Positions 25,157 to 34,830 of a stretch of DNA of 64,000 nt are shown one piece after another (position 1 is the stretch's first letter; every line of letters starts with the position of its first letter). The notes beneath the pieces were generated by a model, which had not been told where the DNA came from, made no database searches, and saw nothing but the letters and a program-made list of their open reading frames with translations. The DNA is from Denitrobacterium detoxificans (lineage in GTDB: Bacteria > Actinomycetota > Coriobacteriia > Coriobacteriales > Eggerthellaceae). Location: positions 594,366 through 658,365 of the forward strand of contig NZ_SUUH01000001.1 in assembly GCF_015062615.1 (NCBI RefSeq), read 5' to 3'. Position numbers and translations under genes: made by a program.

Positions 25157-26437
25157 CTAGCGACCCTTGTTCTTCTTGGCCGCAATCTCCTCGGCGGAAA
25201 GCATGGTCTCCTCGAACACGCTATCGGCATCGAGGCCGAACGCGGTATGCAGGCAACGCACGGCAAGCTCTACCTGCTCGGCATTCACAACCACGGAAAG
25301 GCGAATGGGGCTCGTGGAGATAAGCTCGATGTTCACGTTGTTTTCCGCGAGCGTGGTGAACGCCTTTGCGGCAACGCCGGGGCTGGACTTCATGCCCGTG
25401 CCCACAATGGAGACCTTCGCGATGCTCTCGTCGACCAGGTACTCGCGCGCGCCAATCTTCGGCAGCAGGCGCTCCACAACGGAACGAGCGCGCGGCAAGT
25501 CGGCTTCGGGGCAGGTGAACGTCATGTCGGTATGGCCGTCTTCGGAAACGTTCTGGATGATCATGTCGACGTTGACGTTATTCGTGGCCAACGAGGAAAA
25601 CACCTTGGCGGCAATGCCGGGCGTGTCGTCCGCATCGCGGATGGTTACCTTCACCTCGGACGTGTCATGGGCGATACCCGTAATGACCGCCTGTTCCATC
25701 ATAGGATCGGCCTCCTTGACCAACGTGCCCGGCGCATCGGAAAACGCCGAGCGGGAATGAATGACAACTTGGTACTTGCGCGCGAATTCCACCGCGCGGC
25801 TCTGAAGCACGCCGGAACCGGCGCTGGAAAGCTCGAGCATGTCCTCGTAACTGATGACATCGAGCTTGCTGGCACGCGGAGCGACGCGCGGGTCGGCGGT
25901 ATAGATGCCGTCGACGTCGGAATAGATTTCGCACATATCGGCGCCAATGCCATAGGCAACGGCAACCGCGGTGGTGTCGCTTCCGCCACGACCAAGCGTG
26001 GTGATATCGCCGTTCTGGTCGATGCCCTGGAAGCCGGCGACTACCGGAATGATGCCCGACTCGATGGCGCTCTTGATGCGGTCGGCATGCACCAGGCGAA
26101 TCTTCGCCTTGGCGTGCTCGGTATTGGTTTCGATGCCCGCCTGGCGGCCCGAAAAGCTCATGGCGCGATAGCCCAGCGTTTCGATGGCCATGGCCAGAAG
26201 CGTCATGGAAACCTGTTCGCCCGTAGAAAGCAGGCGGTCCATTTCGCGCGCAGGGGGGTTGCTGGAAAGCGACGAGGCCAGCCCGACGAGTTCGTCGGTG
26301 GTCTTGCCCATGGCGGACACCACGGCAACAACGTCGTTACCAGCCTGTTTCATGGCAATGAGACGGCGCGCCACCATTTTGATGCGCTCGGGAGAGGCAA
26401 CCGAAGTGCCTCCGAATTTAGCTACGATTAAAGCCAT
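25157..26437 (-). CDS. lysC: Aspartate kinase
   Basis: About 426 residues. Phosphorylates aspartate. N-terminal VAKFGGTSVASPERI and the central GRGGSDTTAVAVA and YSDVDGIYTADPR motifs define the kinase; two ACT repeats fill the last 160 residues, so feedback inhibition by lysine or threonine is expected. Start at ATG 26437, where the conserved N-terminus begins, although an upstream in-frame ATG exists at 26470. Upstream of asd. Confidence 0.96.
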   Translation of the reverse strand: MALIVAKFGGTSVASPERIKMVARRLIAMKQAGNDVVAVVSAMGKTTDELVGLASSLSSNPPAREMDRLLSTGEQVSMTLLAMAIETLGYRAMSFSGRQAGIETNTEHAKAKIRLVHADRIKSAIESGIIPVVAGFQGIDQNGDITTLGRGGSDTTAVAVAYGIGADMCEIYSDVDGIYTADPRVAPRASKLDVISYEDMLELSSAGSGVLQSRAVEFARKYQVVIHSRSAFSDAPGTLVKEADPMMEQAVITGIAHDTSEVKVTIRDADDTPGIAAKVFSSLATNNVNVDMIIQNVSEDGHTDMTFTCPEADLPRARSVVERLLPKIGAREYLVDESIAKVSIVGTGMKSSPGVAAKAFTTLAENNVNIELISTSPIRLSVVVNAEQVELAVRCLHTAFGLDADSVFEETMLSAEEIAAKKNKGR

Positions 26438-26648
26438 CTGGTTCTTTCTGATCGACCTTCGACGACCCACATCATACCAGCATCGAAGGACCCGTCTGCA
26501 GACTGCGGCACTTTTTCAGACTAAAGTGCACAAACAAGCCGTAACCAGTCGTCGTGAAGGTACTTCGCGATTTGATGGCAAGCTGGTGCACGTGCACGCC
26601 GTGCGGGTATGATGGCAGCACGATGTTACGTATGCAAAGGGGGTTTCA

Positions 26649-27422
26649 GTGCTCGAAGTCGTGCTCGCCATTCCATTCTGGTTCGAAATGCTCGCCACCA
26701 TCACAGGCGCCATCTCGGGTTCCATGAGCGCGTCGCGAGCCCAGTACGACCTCTTCGGCACCATGATCATCGCGATCATCATGGGCCTGTTCGGCGGCAT
26801 TCTGCGCGATATCCTGCTGCAAGATTACGGCATCTACGCATTCCAGCGCCCCGAGCTCATCATCGCCTGCGTCATCACGGCGTTCATCGTGTTCTACTTC
26901 GGGCGCCTGACCACCTACCTGAACCCCGTCATCGACATCGTCGATGGTCTGTCCGTGGGCATGTGGGCCATCATCAGCGCGGGCAAGGGCCTTTCCGCCG
27001 GCCTGGGCATCGTGCCCGCCGTGGTGCTGGGCACCGTGGTTTCCATTGGCGGCGGCGTCATGCGCGACATCATGATGAACAAGCAGATCAACGCCTTCCG
27101 CCCCGGCTCGCTCTACGGCACCGCCGCGCTGGTGGGCACCGCCATCTTCGCCGTCATGAAGAGCTTCCACATCCTCGACGAGTGGTCGCCCATCATCTGC
27201 CTGCTGCTCATCATGGGCATCCGCTTTGGATCCATGGCGTTCGGCTGGCATACCACTCCCGCGCACGATCTCACGCAAACGGTATCCGACGTGGTGGCGC
27301 AGCCCGTGCGCACCATTCGCTACAAGCGCCGCACGCCCGAGAACCTCGCCGACGAGGCACAGCGCCGCAAGCAGGCACAAGAAAGCCGCCCCACGTGGCG
27401 GGAGCGGCTTCACCTTCGCTAG
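26649..27422 (+). CDS. TRIC-type cation channel family membrane protein
   Basis: 257 residues with GTG start (AAAGGGGG just upstream). Seven membrane segments in two related halves, each with a Gly-rich turn followed by an Arg-Asp pair: GLFGGILRDILL and IGGGVMRDIMM. This is the duplicated UPF0126/TRIC fold of trimeric monovalent cation channels. A basic C-terminal tail of 45 residues remains in the cytoplasm. It is divergent from lysC; the substrate ion is not visible from sequence. A weak hairpin of GCCGC/GCGGC at the 3' end of the gene and CGCTAGCG followed by six T may end the transcript. Confidence 0.88.
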   Translation: MLEVVLAIPFWFEMLATITGAISGSMSASRAQYDLFGTMIIAIIMGLFGGILRDILLQDYGIYAFQRPELIIACVITAFIVFYFGRLTTYLNPVIDIVDGLSVGMWAIISAGKGLSAGLGIVPAVVLGTVVSIGGGVMRDIMMNKQINAFRPGSLYGTAALVGTAIFAVMKSFHILDEWSPIICLLLIMGIRFGSMAFGWHTTPAHDLTQTVSDVVAQPVRTIRYKRRTPENLADEAQRRKQAQESRPTWRERLHLR

Positions 27423-27439
27423 CGTTTTTTCAGACGCGC

Positions 27440-28069
27440 CTATACGTTCTTCAGCAGCACCGTGGAGAGCACGTCGGCCACGTGCTCGCAGCCGTCGCAG
27501 CAGTTTTCCAGCTTCAGGAAGATGCGGCTCCATACGACCACGCGCATGGGGTTTTCCGCATCGACGGTGAACAGATTGTGCATGAGCTTCTCGTGCAGCT
27601 CATCGGCCTGTTCCTCGAAATCATTAACCGAGATGATGGCCTGCGAAAACGCCGCGGACTTGCGGAAGTCGGGGAATTCGCTCATGGCGAGCTTCAGGGC
27701 TTCGCAGCTCTTGCGAAGCAGATGTGCCACGCCAATGATGTCCTTGTGCATGAAGTGCACGTCCATCATGTAGAACAGGTTGATGATGTCCTCGATGTCA
27801 TCGATGACGTCGTCGAGCGCACCCGCGATGGCAAGGATGTCATCGCGGTCGATGGGCGTGATGAACGACTTGGCGATGGCCATGTACGTTTCGTGGTTGA
27901 TTTCGTCAGCACGATGCTCGATTTCATGAGCTTTCGGAATGACCTCACGCACCGCTTCGGCCGTGGTGAAGTTCTCGATTACGTCGATGAGCAGATCGGC
28001 TTCCTGCAAGGCAAGGTCTGCCTGTCTCTCAAACGCCTTGAAGTAATCGTATTTCTGTTTGCGCGCCAT
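27440..28069 (-). CDS. DUF47 family (PhoU-like) protein
   Basis: 209 residues, all helical, of the type that regulates phosphate transport. The repeated acidic pattern (EIEHRADEINHE, ALDDVIDDIEDIINLFY, DFEEQADELHEK) supplies metal-binding carboxylates as in PhoU folds. AGGAG before ATG 28069 fixes the start. DUF47 genes usually sit beside a PiT phosphate transporter gene; none is present here, and the neighbour is a convergent TRIC gene. Confidence 0.88.
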   Translation of the reverse strand: MARKQKYDYFKAFERQADLALQEADLLIDVIENFTTAEAVREVIPKAHEIEHRADEINHETYMAIAKSFITPIDRDDILAIAGALDDVIDDIEDIINLFYMMDVHFMHKDIIGVAHLLRKSCEALKLAMSEFPDFRKSAAFSQAIISVNDFEEQADELHEKLMHNLFTVDAENPMRVVVWSRIFLKLENCCDGCEHVADVLSTVLLKNV

Positions 28070-28209
28070 CCACTTCTCCTCTGGCAATATTCACAAGCAG
28101 GTTCACATTGTAACGTATTTGCTTTTGCCGCCATCACGTTAATACCAGGCATTTTATGGGACAGCATCCCACTACCCGCTTAAAACTGGCTTAAAAATGG
28201 GAATGCGTT

Positions 28210-28881
28210 CTAGAAGGCCTCGATCACGCGGTGACGCTCGTTCCCGATGGACGTTACGTCATTGTGGCCAGGAAGCACGATCGTCTTGTCGGAAAGCTTG
28301 CCGAGCTTGCGCAACGAGGAGCGCATGGACTTCATGCTGCCGCCCTCGAAATCGGTGCGGCCAATGCTTCCGCAGAACAGCGTATCGCCCGAAAGCAGCA
28401 CGGGAGCGCCCGGATGCGTGCCATGCGTAGCCAGATAGCAGATGCCACCCGGCGTATGGCCCGGCGTGAGGATGGCCCTCCACGTAATGCCGCCCACCTG
28501 GAACGATTCGCCATCCTCCAGGCGATTGCTCACGGGGCAGCCGGCGATTTCCATGCCGTAGGCACGCTGCCCGCGCTCCACTAGGGGCGCGTCGATGCGA
28601 CCGCAGTACACCGGAGCGGGGGCCTGTTCCACCAGGGCAGCCAGTGCGCCCACGTGATCCCAATGGCAGTGCGTGACGAAGTACGCCGAGATCTTCGAGC
28701 CCTTGCAGGCATTGAGTATGACCTGGGGCTTGGCCGAGGGATCGACCACGATCACGCCCCCTTCCCCATCGTCGATGAGGTACGTGTTGTTCGCAATGGG
28801 ACCCAACACCACGTAGCGAACGTCAATGCATCCGCCCTTCACTGCGTACGATTCGTTTCCCTTGTGGTAGCTAAACGACAT
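28210..28881 (-). CDS. MBL-fold metallo-hydrolase, glyoxalase II-like
   Basis: 223 residues. The HxHxDH metal motif is THCHWDH near residue 78, with further metal ligands at LTPGHTPGGICY and LLSGDTLFCGSIGR and a late His in LPGHNDV. The length and motif order fit small hydroxyacylglutathione hydrolase-like enzymes, but the substrate cannot be told. It follows rel by 29 bp in the same direction, with GAGGGAAG before the ATG. Confidence 0.88.
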   Translation of the reverse strand: MSFSYHKGNESYAVKGGCIDVRYVVLGPIANNTYLIDDGEGGVIVVDPSAKPQVILNACKGSKISAYFVTHCHWDHVGALAALVEQAPAPVYCGRIDAPLVERGQRAYGMEIAGCPVSNRLEDGESFQVGGITWRAILTPGHTPGGICYLATHGTHPGAPVLLSGDTLFCGSIGRTDFEGGSMKSMRSSLRKLGKLSDKTIVLPGHNDVTSIGNERHRVIEAF

Positions 28882-28910
28882 GAGCTTCCCTCCATGCGCT
28901 TGCGCGCAAC

Positions 28911-31340
28911 CTATTTCGGCATCATACGATGCGCGTCGAACACACCTTCGACGGCCTTCAGCTTCGTGAGAATGCGCTCGATGGAAGAAACGCTGCCCAC
29001 CTGGAACAGGAAGCGCATTTCCACCATGCTGTCACGATGCGAAGCCGTGGACGACGTAAGCACGTTGGCCCCCGCTTCGGAAAGCACGGCAACCACGTCG
29101 CGCAGCAGGTTCATGCGATCGAGGGCGTCGATGTGCACTTCGACCTTGTACGTGGTGTTGCCATGGGGCGAGTTTTCCCATTCCACGTCGATGATGCGCT
29201 CGGGATGCTCCATGAGGCTGGTGGCATTGGGGCAATCGCGCCTATGCACCGACACGCCACGGCCACGCGTGATGAAGCCCACGATATCGTCGCCGGGAAC
29301 GGGATTGCAGCAGCGGGACAGGCGCACGAGCACGCCGTCGAGGCCCTTCACGATGATGCCGTTGCTGGGCTTCGACTGCTTCTTGGTCTTCGGATGGCGC
29401 ACCGAGGTGAGCATGGGCGGTAGCTTGCCCGTGGAGGAATCGGACTTCCCCAGAGTCTTCTCGTCCAGCTCTTCGCTGCCCTTGTCGGCGAGAATCTTCA
29501 GCAGGCGGTTCGCAATGCCCTGCGTGCTTTCCTTGCCCGTGCCCACGGCAACGAGCATGTCGTCGGTGTCGTTGAAGCCCATCTGGGCGGCCACGGCCTT
29601 CAGGGCGCGCACGCCATTGGTACTGGAAATGCCCAGGCCGTGCTTGCGCATTTCGCGCGTGAGGCGCTCGTGGCCTTCTTGCACGTCGGTGCTGCGGGAG
29701 GCGCGCGTGAAGTACGCACGGATCTTGCTGCGCGCACGCGGCGTCTTCACCAGGTCGATCCAGTCGCGCGAGGGACCGGCGCTCTTCTGCGTAAGCACCT
29801 CCACGCGGTCGCCCATCTGCAGCTCGTAGGAAAGCGGCACGATGGAGCCATTCACCTTCGCGCCCACGCAATGGTTACCCACTTCGGTGTGGACGGCATA
29901 CGCGAAGTCGACGGGCGTGGAACCCGCACGCAGCTGCATGGCATCACCCTGGGGTGTGAACACGAACACCTCGCTGGGGGCCAGGTCGACCTTCAGCGAC
30001 TTCAGGAACTCGCGGGAGTCCTGCATCTCGCCCTGCCAGTCGACCATCTGGCGCAGCCAGGCAAGCTGCTGGTCGAAGTTGGCGTCTCCCCTGCTGGAAC
30101 CTTCCTTGTAGCGCCAGTGGGCGGCAACGCCGTATTCGCTCATGCGATGCATTTCGACGGTGCGGATCTGCACTTCCAGCGGACGACCCGCCGGGCCGAT
30201 GACCGTGGTATGCAGGCTTTGGTACATGTTGAACTTCGGCATGGCAATGTAGTCCTTGAAGCGCCCGGGCATGGGGTGCCACAGGCTGTGGACCGCACCC
30301 AGGGCAGAATAGCATTGCGCTACCGTGTCGACGATAATGCGCACGGCGATGAGGTCGTAGATTTCCGAGAAGCCCTTGCCGCGCGTGGTCATCTTGCGAT
30401 AGATGGAATACAGGTGCTTCGGGCGCCCCATAACCGAGCAGTTGATATGCACCTTGTCCATTTCGTCACGCAGGATGTCGATGACATTGCCCAGATACTC
30501 CTCGCGTTCCACGCGGCTTTCCGCCACCATGCGCGAGATCTGCTTGTACTTGTTGGGTTCGAGGTAGAAAAACGCCAGGTCCTCGAGCTCCCACTTGATC
30601 TGGCTGATGCCCATGCGGTGCGCGATGGGCGCATAGATTTCCAGCGTCTCGCGCGCCTTGAAAATGCGTCGGTCTTCGCGCAGGGCGGAAAGGGTGCGCA
30701 TGTTATGCAGGCGGTCGGCCAGCTTGATCACGATGACGCGAATGTCCTTGTTCATGGCCACGAACATCTTGCGGATGGTCTGAGCCTGCTCGTCGGAAAG
30801 GTTCTCGACCTCGATGCGCGTGATCTTCGTAACGCCATCGACCAACTCGGCAATGGGCTCGTTGAAGGCCTCGGCAAGGTCTTCCTTCGTGACTTCGGTG
30901 TCTTCCACTACGTCGTGCAGCAGGGCCGCGGCGATGGTTTCCACGTCCATGCGCAAATCGCCCAACACGATAGCCACTTCCACCGGATGCGACACGAAGG
31001 GCTCGCCGCTCTTGCGGCACTGCCCCGCATGGGCATCGCGAGCGAACAGGAACGCACGCTCGAGCAGGTCTTCGTCTTCCTGCGAAAGGTACGAACGCGT
31101 GGTTTCCTGCAAATATGCGAAACGCTCTTCCGGGGTGCGATTCTCGGTGACAAGGGCCGGGTCGGCAAGGCCCACCGTATCACCAATGGAAAGCTCGCAG
31201 GCACGAGAGCGGCCGATAAGAGCATCGGAGCCATCGGTAAAGCGGGCAGCGCCGCCATTGGGCTCGCGCGCCTCGCCCAGAAGGCGCTCCCCCTCGGGAA
31301 CGTCCCTCTGGCTATCGTTGCTGTTGGTTGCTTCGATCAT
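28911..31340 (-). CDS. rel: Bifunctional (p)ppGpp synthetase/hydrolase
   Basis: 809 residues. HD hydrolase domain at about 100-250 with its HD pair intact (ALLHDVVEDTEV), synthetase domain with IYDLIAVRIIVDTVAQCY and PLEVQIRTVEMH, then TGS (DVFVFTPQGD-like EVFVFTPQGDAMQL), and a C-terminal ACT. Both catalytic centres look complete, so it should make and destroy the alarmone. About 65 Glu/Ser-rich residues precede the fold. Its ATG follows the stop of the RecJ fusion gene by 3 bp, with GGGG in the end of that gene as ribosome-binding site. Confidence 0.96.
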   Translation of the reverse strand: MIEATNSNDSQRDVPEGERLLGEAREPNGGAARFTDGSDALIGRSRACELSIGDTVGLADPALVTENRTPEERFAYLQETTRSYLSQEDEDLLERAFLFARDAHAGQCRKSGEPFVSHPVEVAIVLGDLRMDVETIAAALLHDVVEDTEVTKEDLAEAFNEPIAELVDGVTKITRIEVENLSDEQAQTIRKMFVAMNKDIRVIVIKLADRLHNMRTLSALREDRRIFKARETLEIYAPIAHRMGISQIKWELEDLAFFYLEPNKYKQISRMVAESRVEREEYLGNVIDILRDEMDKVHINCSVMGRPKHLYSIYRKMTTRGKGFSEIYDLIAVRIIVDTVAQCYSALGAVHSLWHPMPGRFKDYIAMPKFNMYQSLHTTVIGPAGRPLEVQIRTVEMHRMSEYGVAAHWRYKEGSSRGDANFDQQLAWLRQMVDWQGEMQDSREFLKSLKVDLAPSEVFVFTPQGDAMQLRAGSTPVDFAYAVHTEVGNHCVGAKVNGSIVPLSYELQMGDRVEVLTQKSAGPSRDWIDLVKTPRARSKIRAYFTRASRSTDVQEGHERLTREMRKHGLGISSTNGVRALKAVAAQMGFNDTDDMLVAVGTGKESTQGIANRLLKILADKGSEELDEKTLGKSDSSTGKLPPMLTSVRHPKTKKQSKPSNGIIVKGLDGVLVRLSRCCNPVPGDDIVGFITRGRGVSVHRRDCPNATSLMEHPERIIDVEWENSPHGNTTYKVEVHIDALDRMNLLRDVVAVLSEAGANVLTSSTASHRDSMVEMRFLFQVGSVSSIERILTKLKAVEGVFDAHRMMPK

Positions 31341-31343
31341 ACG

Positions 31344-34300
31344 CTACCCCTGGCTTTTCTCGTCGGGAAGAATGGGCCGCGCAATGCGCTGCCGCAACAC
31401 GGCGACGCTGCTCTTCATGACCCACTCGCAGAAAGAACGGAAGATGCCGATTTCGTCGAGGCCCTCACGATAGCGCACGCTATCGGTGAGCTCGACCTTG
31501 CCATCGGCCGGAACAATGCGAATCGAGCGCTGGTATCCCGCTTCGGCAGCGCTGTCGGTTTCGATGAGGCCCAGTTCGCGGAATACCGCGATGGCACACG
31601 AAGCCGACGCCGCGGAAACGCAGACGCGCGGATCGAACGCAGCGACCTCGTCGGCCAGCTGCGCATCCGAAATCTGGAAGAAGGACTCGCCATGTGCGTC
31701 GCCCATGCGCTTCAGCACGCGGTAAAACGCACCCAGCGTGTCGTGGCTAGGCGTGGCATCGCCCAGAATCTGCTCGTTGATACTGGCGTCGGCCGCGCCA
31801 AAGAGCGCGTGCACCCAGGCCTCGTTGCCATCGCGGCCCGCACGGCCGCTCATCTGGTTGAACTCGACCTCGTTAAAGGGCATGTGGTACAGGACCACAT
31901 GGCGGATGTTGGGAATGTTCACGCCCTCGCCGAATGCCGACGTGGAAATGAGCACCGAAAGGGCGCCCGTACGGAACATCTCCTCGACGTGCATGCGGTC
32001 GGAACGGGAAAGCCCCGCGTTGTAGAAGCCAATGAACGGCGCCATGCTGGGCACGAGCTTCCGCAGCGTTCGGGCAAGCGCCACCGACTGCTGGCGCGAA
32101 TTGACGTACACGACCGTCTTCTCGCCCGTGGCGATGAGGTTCGCCACGTAGGGGTCGCGGAACTTGATGTTACGCTGGTCGTCGAAATGGAGGTTCTCGC
32201 GTTCCGTGCGATCGAACACATGCTCGCTCACGTTCAGCACGCGATTGATGTCGGCGGCCACGCTTTCGGGCGCCGTTGCGGTAAGCGCAAGCACCACGGG
32301 GTCGCCCATCTTCCGAATGGCCTCATCGAGGTGCGCATACGCATCGCGATTGCCCGCCTTCGCCAGGCCCACGTGATGCGCCTCGTCGACCACCACGAAG
32401 CCGATGCGATCGCTCTGGGCGAACTCATCGGCATGAAAGGACAGGAACTCGGGCGTGGTAAGCACCAGGTCGACCGAGCCATCCGCCAGCCCCTTGAAGA
32501 TCTGCTCACGCTCTTCGGGCGCCGATTCGCCCGTGAGCACTTCGGCACTCACGCCGAACGGCTGCAGCGCCTGGCGCATATGATACGCCTGGTCGGCAAT
32601 GAGCGCGCGCAGCGGATACACGAACAAACTGGCCTTATGGCTCACCAGGGCGCACATGGCGGCGTGCACCTGAAACACGAGCGACTTGCCGCGACCTGTG
32701 GCCATGACGGCCATGGTGGACTTGCCGCTCTTCAGGGCATCGAGCACCTGACGCTGCGAGTCGAACAAATCGTGGCCTTCGCCGATGAACGATTCGACGA
32801 TGGCCTTGCGCAGGGCATCGGGGTCGTTCTGGGCGAGTTCCTCCCACGTCTGGCGATTACGCTCGCGCTCGGCTTCCATCTGGTCGGCTTCGGCATCGTC
32901 TTCCGGGGCGGCGCCGAATGCGTCGCTTTCCTCGTCGATGGCGAACAGGCCGTCCATATAGCTACGGTGATCGGGGCTGATGCACGCCTCGAGCGCGCGG
33001 CACGTTTCCACAGGGGAAATGGACGAGAGCATGGCCTTCACGGAACGGCGCCCACGCCATGTGTCGATTTGCACCTCGAACGCGGCGTTGACCACGCATC
33101 CGCAATGCATGAGCTGCGGAATGTTCGGACAATGGAACATGATGCCCGCGCAGGAATTGCGACCGTCGGTGAGCATGGTGGACAAGTGGTTCTTGTCGGC
33201 GCCCACCGCACGCGTGCGAGCAAGCGACACGCTGCGCGCAAGCAATCGAGGCTGACGGTTTTCCTGGCCAAAGGGAGCCATGAGCTGCATCTTCTCGACG
33301 TTTTCCAACGTGAGCTCGTCCAAGTCGACGCAAGCATCGATGTCGATGCGCGGATGGAAGTTATCTTCGGGAAGCGAATCCATGTACGCGCACAAGCGCT
33401 CGGAGAATGCGTCTAGGCTATCCGCGGGAAGCGTGACGCCCACCGCAGCCTCGTGGCCACCAAAGCGCGTAAGGATATCGGCCGTGCTTTCCACGGCTTT
33501 GAACAGGTTGACCTGGCCCACGCTACGGCCGCTTCCGCGGGCAACGCCATCGTCGTCGATAGTGAACAAGATGACGGGAACGCCATACGAGCGCACCAGG
33601 CGGCTAGCCACGATGCCCTTCACGCCCTCGTGCCACCCCTTGCCGGCAACCACCAGGGCGCGCTGGCCATGGTAGGACTCCTGCGCCTGCAACGTGGCGA
33701 TTTCCGTGAGCTCGAGCTCGATGGCGCGACGCTGGTCGTTGATGCCTTCGAGGGCCGACGCCAGCTGGCTTGCCTTGTCGAAATCATCTTCCAAGAGCAG
33801 GTCGAGCGCAGCGGCGGCATCGCCCATGCGCCCCGCCGCATTCAGGCGGGGAATGATGCTGAACGACAGCGACGTGGAGGCAACGGGGGATTCGAGCGCA
33901 CCCGCGCACGCCAGCAAGGCGGCGATGGAGGGGCGCGGCGCCTCGTTCATGCGCGACACGCCATCGGCCACCAGGGCGCGATTGTCGCGCACGAGCGGAA
34001 CCAGGTCGGCCACCGTTCCCAGCGTGGCGAGGTCGGTATACTCGCGCCACAGATGCGGCTGCCCAAAGCGAGCGCCCAGCACCTGCACGAGCTTCAGGGC
34101 AACGCCCACGCCCGCCAGCATGCTCTGGCCGCATGAATCGTCGATCTTCGGGTCGCACACCGGCACGTCCACGGGAACCAGGTCGGCGGGCTCGTGATGG
34201 TCGGTGATGAACACCTCTACCCCACGATGCTGAAGCGTCTTCACTTCCTCGCGGCATGCGATGCCGCAGTCGACGGTAATGACCACGTCGGGGCGGAACT

Positions 34301-34697
34301 GCATGAAGCGATCGATGGCGGCGTCGGTAAGACCGTAGCCCTCGTCACTGCGACGCGGAATGAACGGAACGATATCGCCGCCCAGCGCGCGCAGGCCACG
34401 CGTGAGCACGGCCGTGGCGGAAACGCCATCGAGGTCGAAGTCGCCAAACACCAGAATGCGACGATGCGTGCGCAAGGCCGATTCCATGCCGTCAGCCACT
34501 TCCTTCATGCCGGGAATGACGTAGGGATTAGCCCAATCGCGCCCAAGCGAAGGGGAAAGGAAATCGGTAGCCTGCTGGGGCGTTGAAATGCCGCGGGCAA
34601 CCATGGAACGTGCCATGAACCGCGGGATATCAAGCGTGCGTTGCAATACCGAGACCGCGGCCTCGTCGGCCGCGCGAATGCAAAATCGAGCCGTCAT
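31344..34697 (-). CDS. RecJ exonuclease fused to a RecQ-like DEAH-box helicase
   Basis: About 1117 residues. Residues 1-600 are a full RecJ: motif GDFDLDG (85-91), DHH (166-168), the DHHA1 region with GWHEGVKGIVASRLV and GSGRSVGQVNLF, and the OB part (MAPFGQENRQPR). After an acidic linker the remainder is an SF2 helicase: Walker A ATGRGKS near 665, DEAHH near 770, ALTATAP, and motif VI QMSGRAGRDG near 950, then a winged-helix-like C-terminus; the overall order is RecQ-like. One polypeptide would unwind and degrade single strands 5' to 3', a job usually done by separate RecQ and RecJ. Start ATG 34697 is preferred; 34736 is also possible. Confidence 0.9.
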   Translation of the reverse strand: MTARFCIRAADEAAVSVLQRTLDIPRFMARSMVARGISTPQQATDFLSPSLGRDWANPYVIPGMKEVADGMESALRTHRRILVFGDFDLDGVSATAVLTRGLRALGGDIVPFIPRRSDEGYGLTDAAIDRFMQFRPDVVITVDCGIACREEVKTLQHRGVEVFITDHHEPADLVPVDVPVCDPKIDDSCGQSMLAGVGVALKLVQVLGARFGQPHLWREYTDLATLGTVADLVPLVRDNRALVADGVSRMNEAPRPSIAALLACAGALESPVASTSLSFSIIPRLNAAGRMGDAAAALDLLLEDDFDKASQLASALEGINDQRRAIELELTEIATLQAQESYHGQRALVVAGKGWHEGVKGIVASRLVRSYGVPVILFTIDDDGVARGSGRSVGQVNLFKAVESTADILTRFGGHEAAVGVTLPADSLDAFSERLCAYMDSLPEDNFHPRIDIDACVDLDELTLENVEKMQLMAPFGQENRQPRLLARSVSLARTRAVGADKNHLSTMLTDGRNSCAGIMFHCPNIPQLMHCGCVVNAAFEVQIDTWRGRRSVKAMLSSISPVETCRALEACISPDHRSYMDGLFAIDEESDAFGAAPEDDAEADQMEAERERNRQTWEELAQNDPDALRKAIVESFIGEGHDLFDSQRQVLDALKSGKSTMAVMATGRGKSLVFQVHAAMCALVSHKASLFVYPLRALIADQAYHMRQALQPFGVSAEVLTGESAPEEREQIFKGLADGSVDLVLTTPEFLSFHADEFAQSDRIGFVVVDEAHHVGLAKAGNRDAYAHLDEAIRKMGDPVVLALTATAPESVAADINRVLNVSEHVFDRTERENLHFDDQRNIKFRDPYVANLIATGEKTVVYVNSRQQSVALARTLRKLVPSMAPFIGFYNAGLSRSDRMHVEEMFRTGALSVLISTSAFGEGVNIPNIRHVVLYHMPFNEVEFNQMSGRAGRDGNEAWVHALFGAADASINEQILGDATPSHDTLGAFYRVLKRMGDAHGESFFQISDAQLADEVAAFDPRVCVSAASASCAIAVFRELGLIETDSAAEAGYQRSIRIVPADGKVELTDSVRYREGLDEIGIFRSFCEWVMKSSVAVLRQRIARPILPDEKSQG

Positions 34698-34780
34698 GTG
34701 CGTATACCTAACTGCGTAACCGTGTTTCGCATCCATTTTCCCACAAAGCGGGCGGCATTGCCACGCGCGAGGGCCCGAAG

Positions 34781-34816
34781 CAAAAGAAGCGAGGCGAAAA
34801 CGAACCGCTTCGCTTC
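34781..34816 (-). terminator. Terminator after pth
   Basis: On the minus strand GAAGCGA and TCGCTTC are perfect 7-bp arms around an inner partly paired loop, followed by TTTTGC. It lies 15 bp after the pth stop. Confidence 0.6.
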
Positions 34817-34830
34817 CGCCCCGAAAGAAC

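Noticed and set aside
29640..33416. Plus-strand open frame of about 1250 codons opposite rel and the RecJ fusion
   Set aside because: Antisense shadow; no family motif, and both minus-strand genes are unmistakable.
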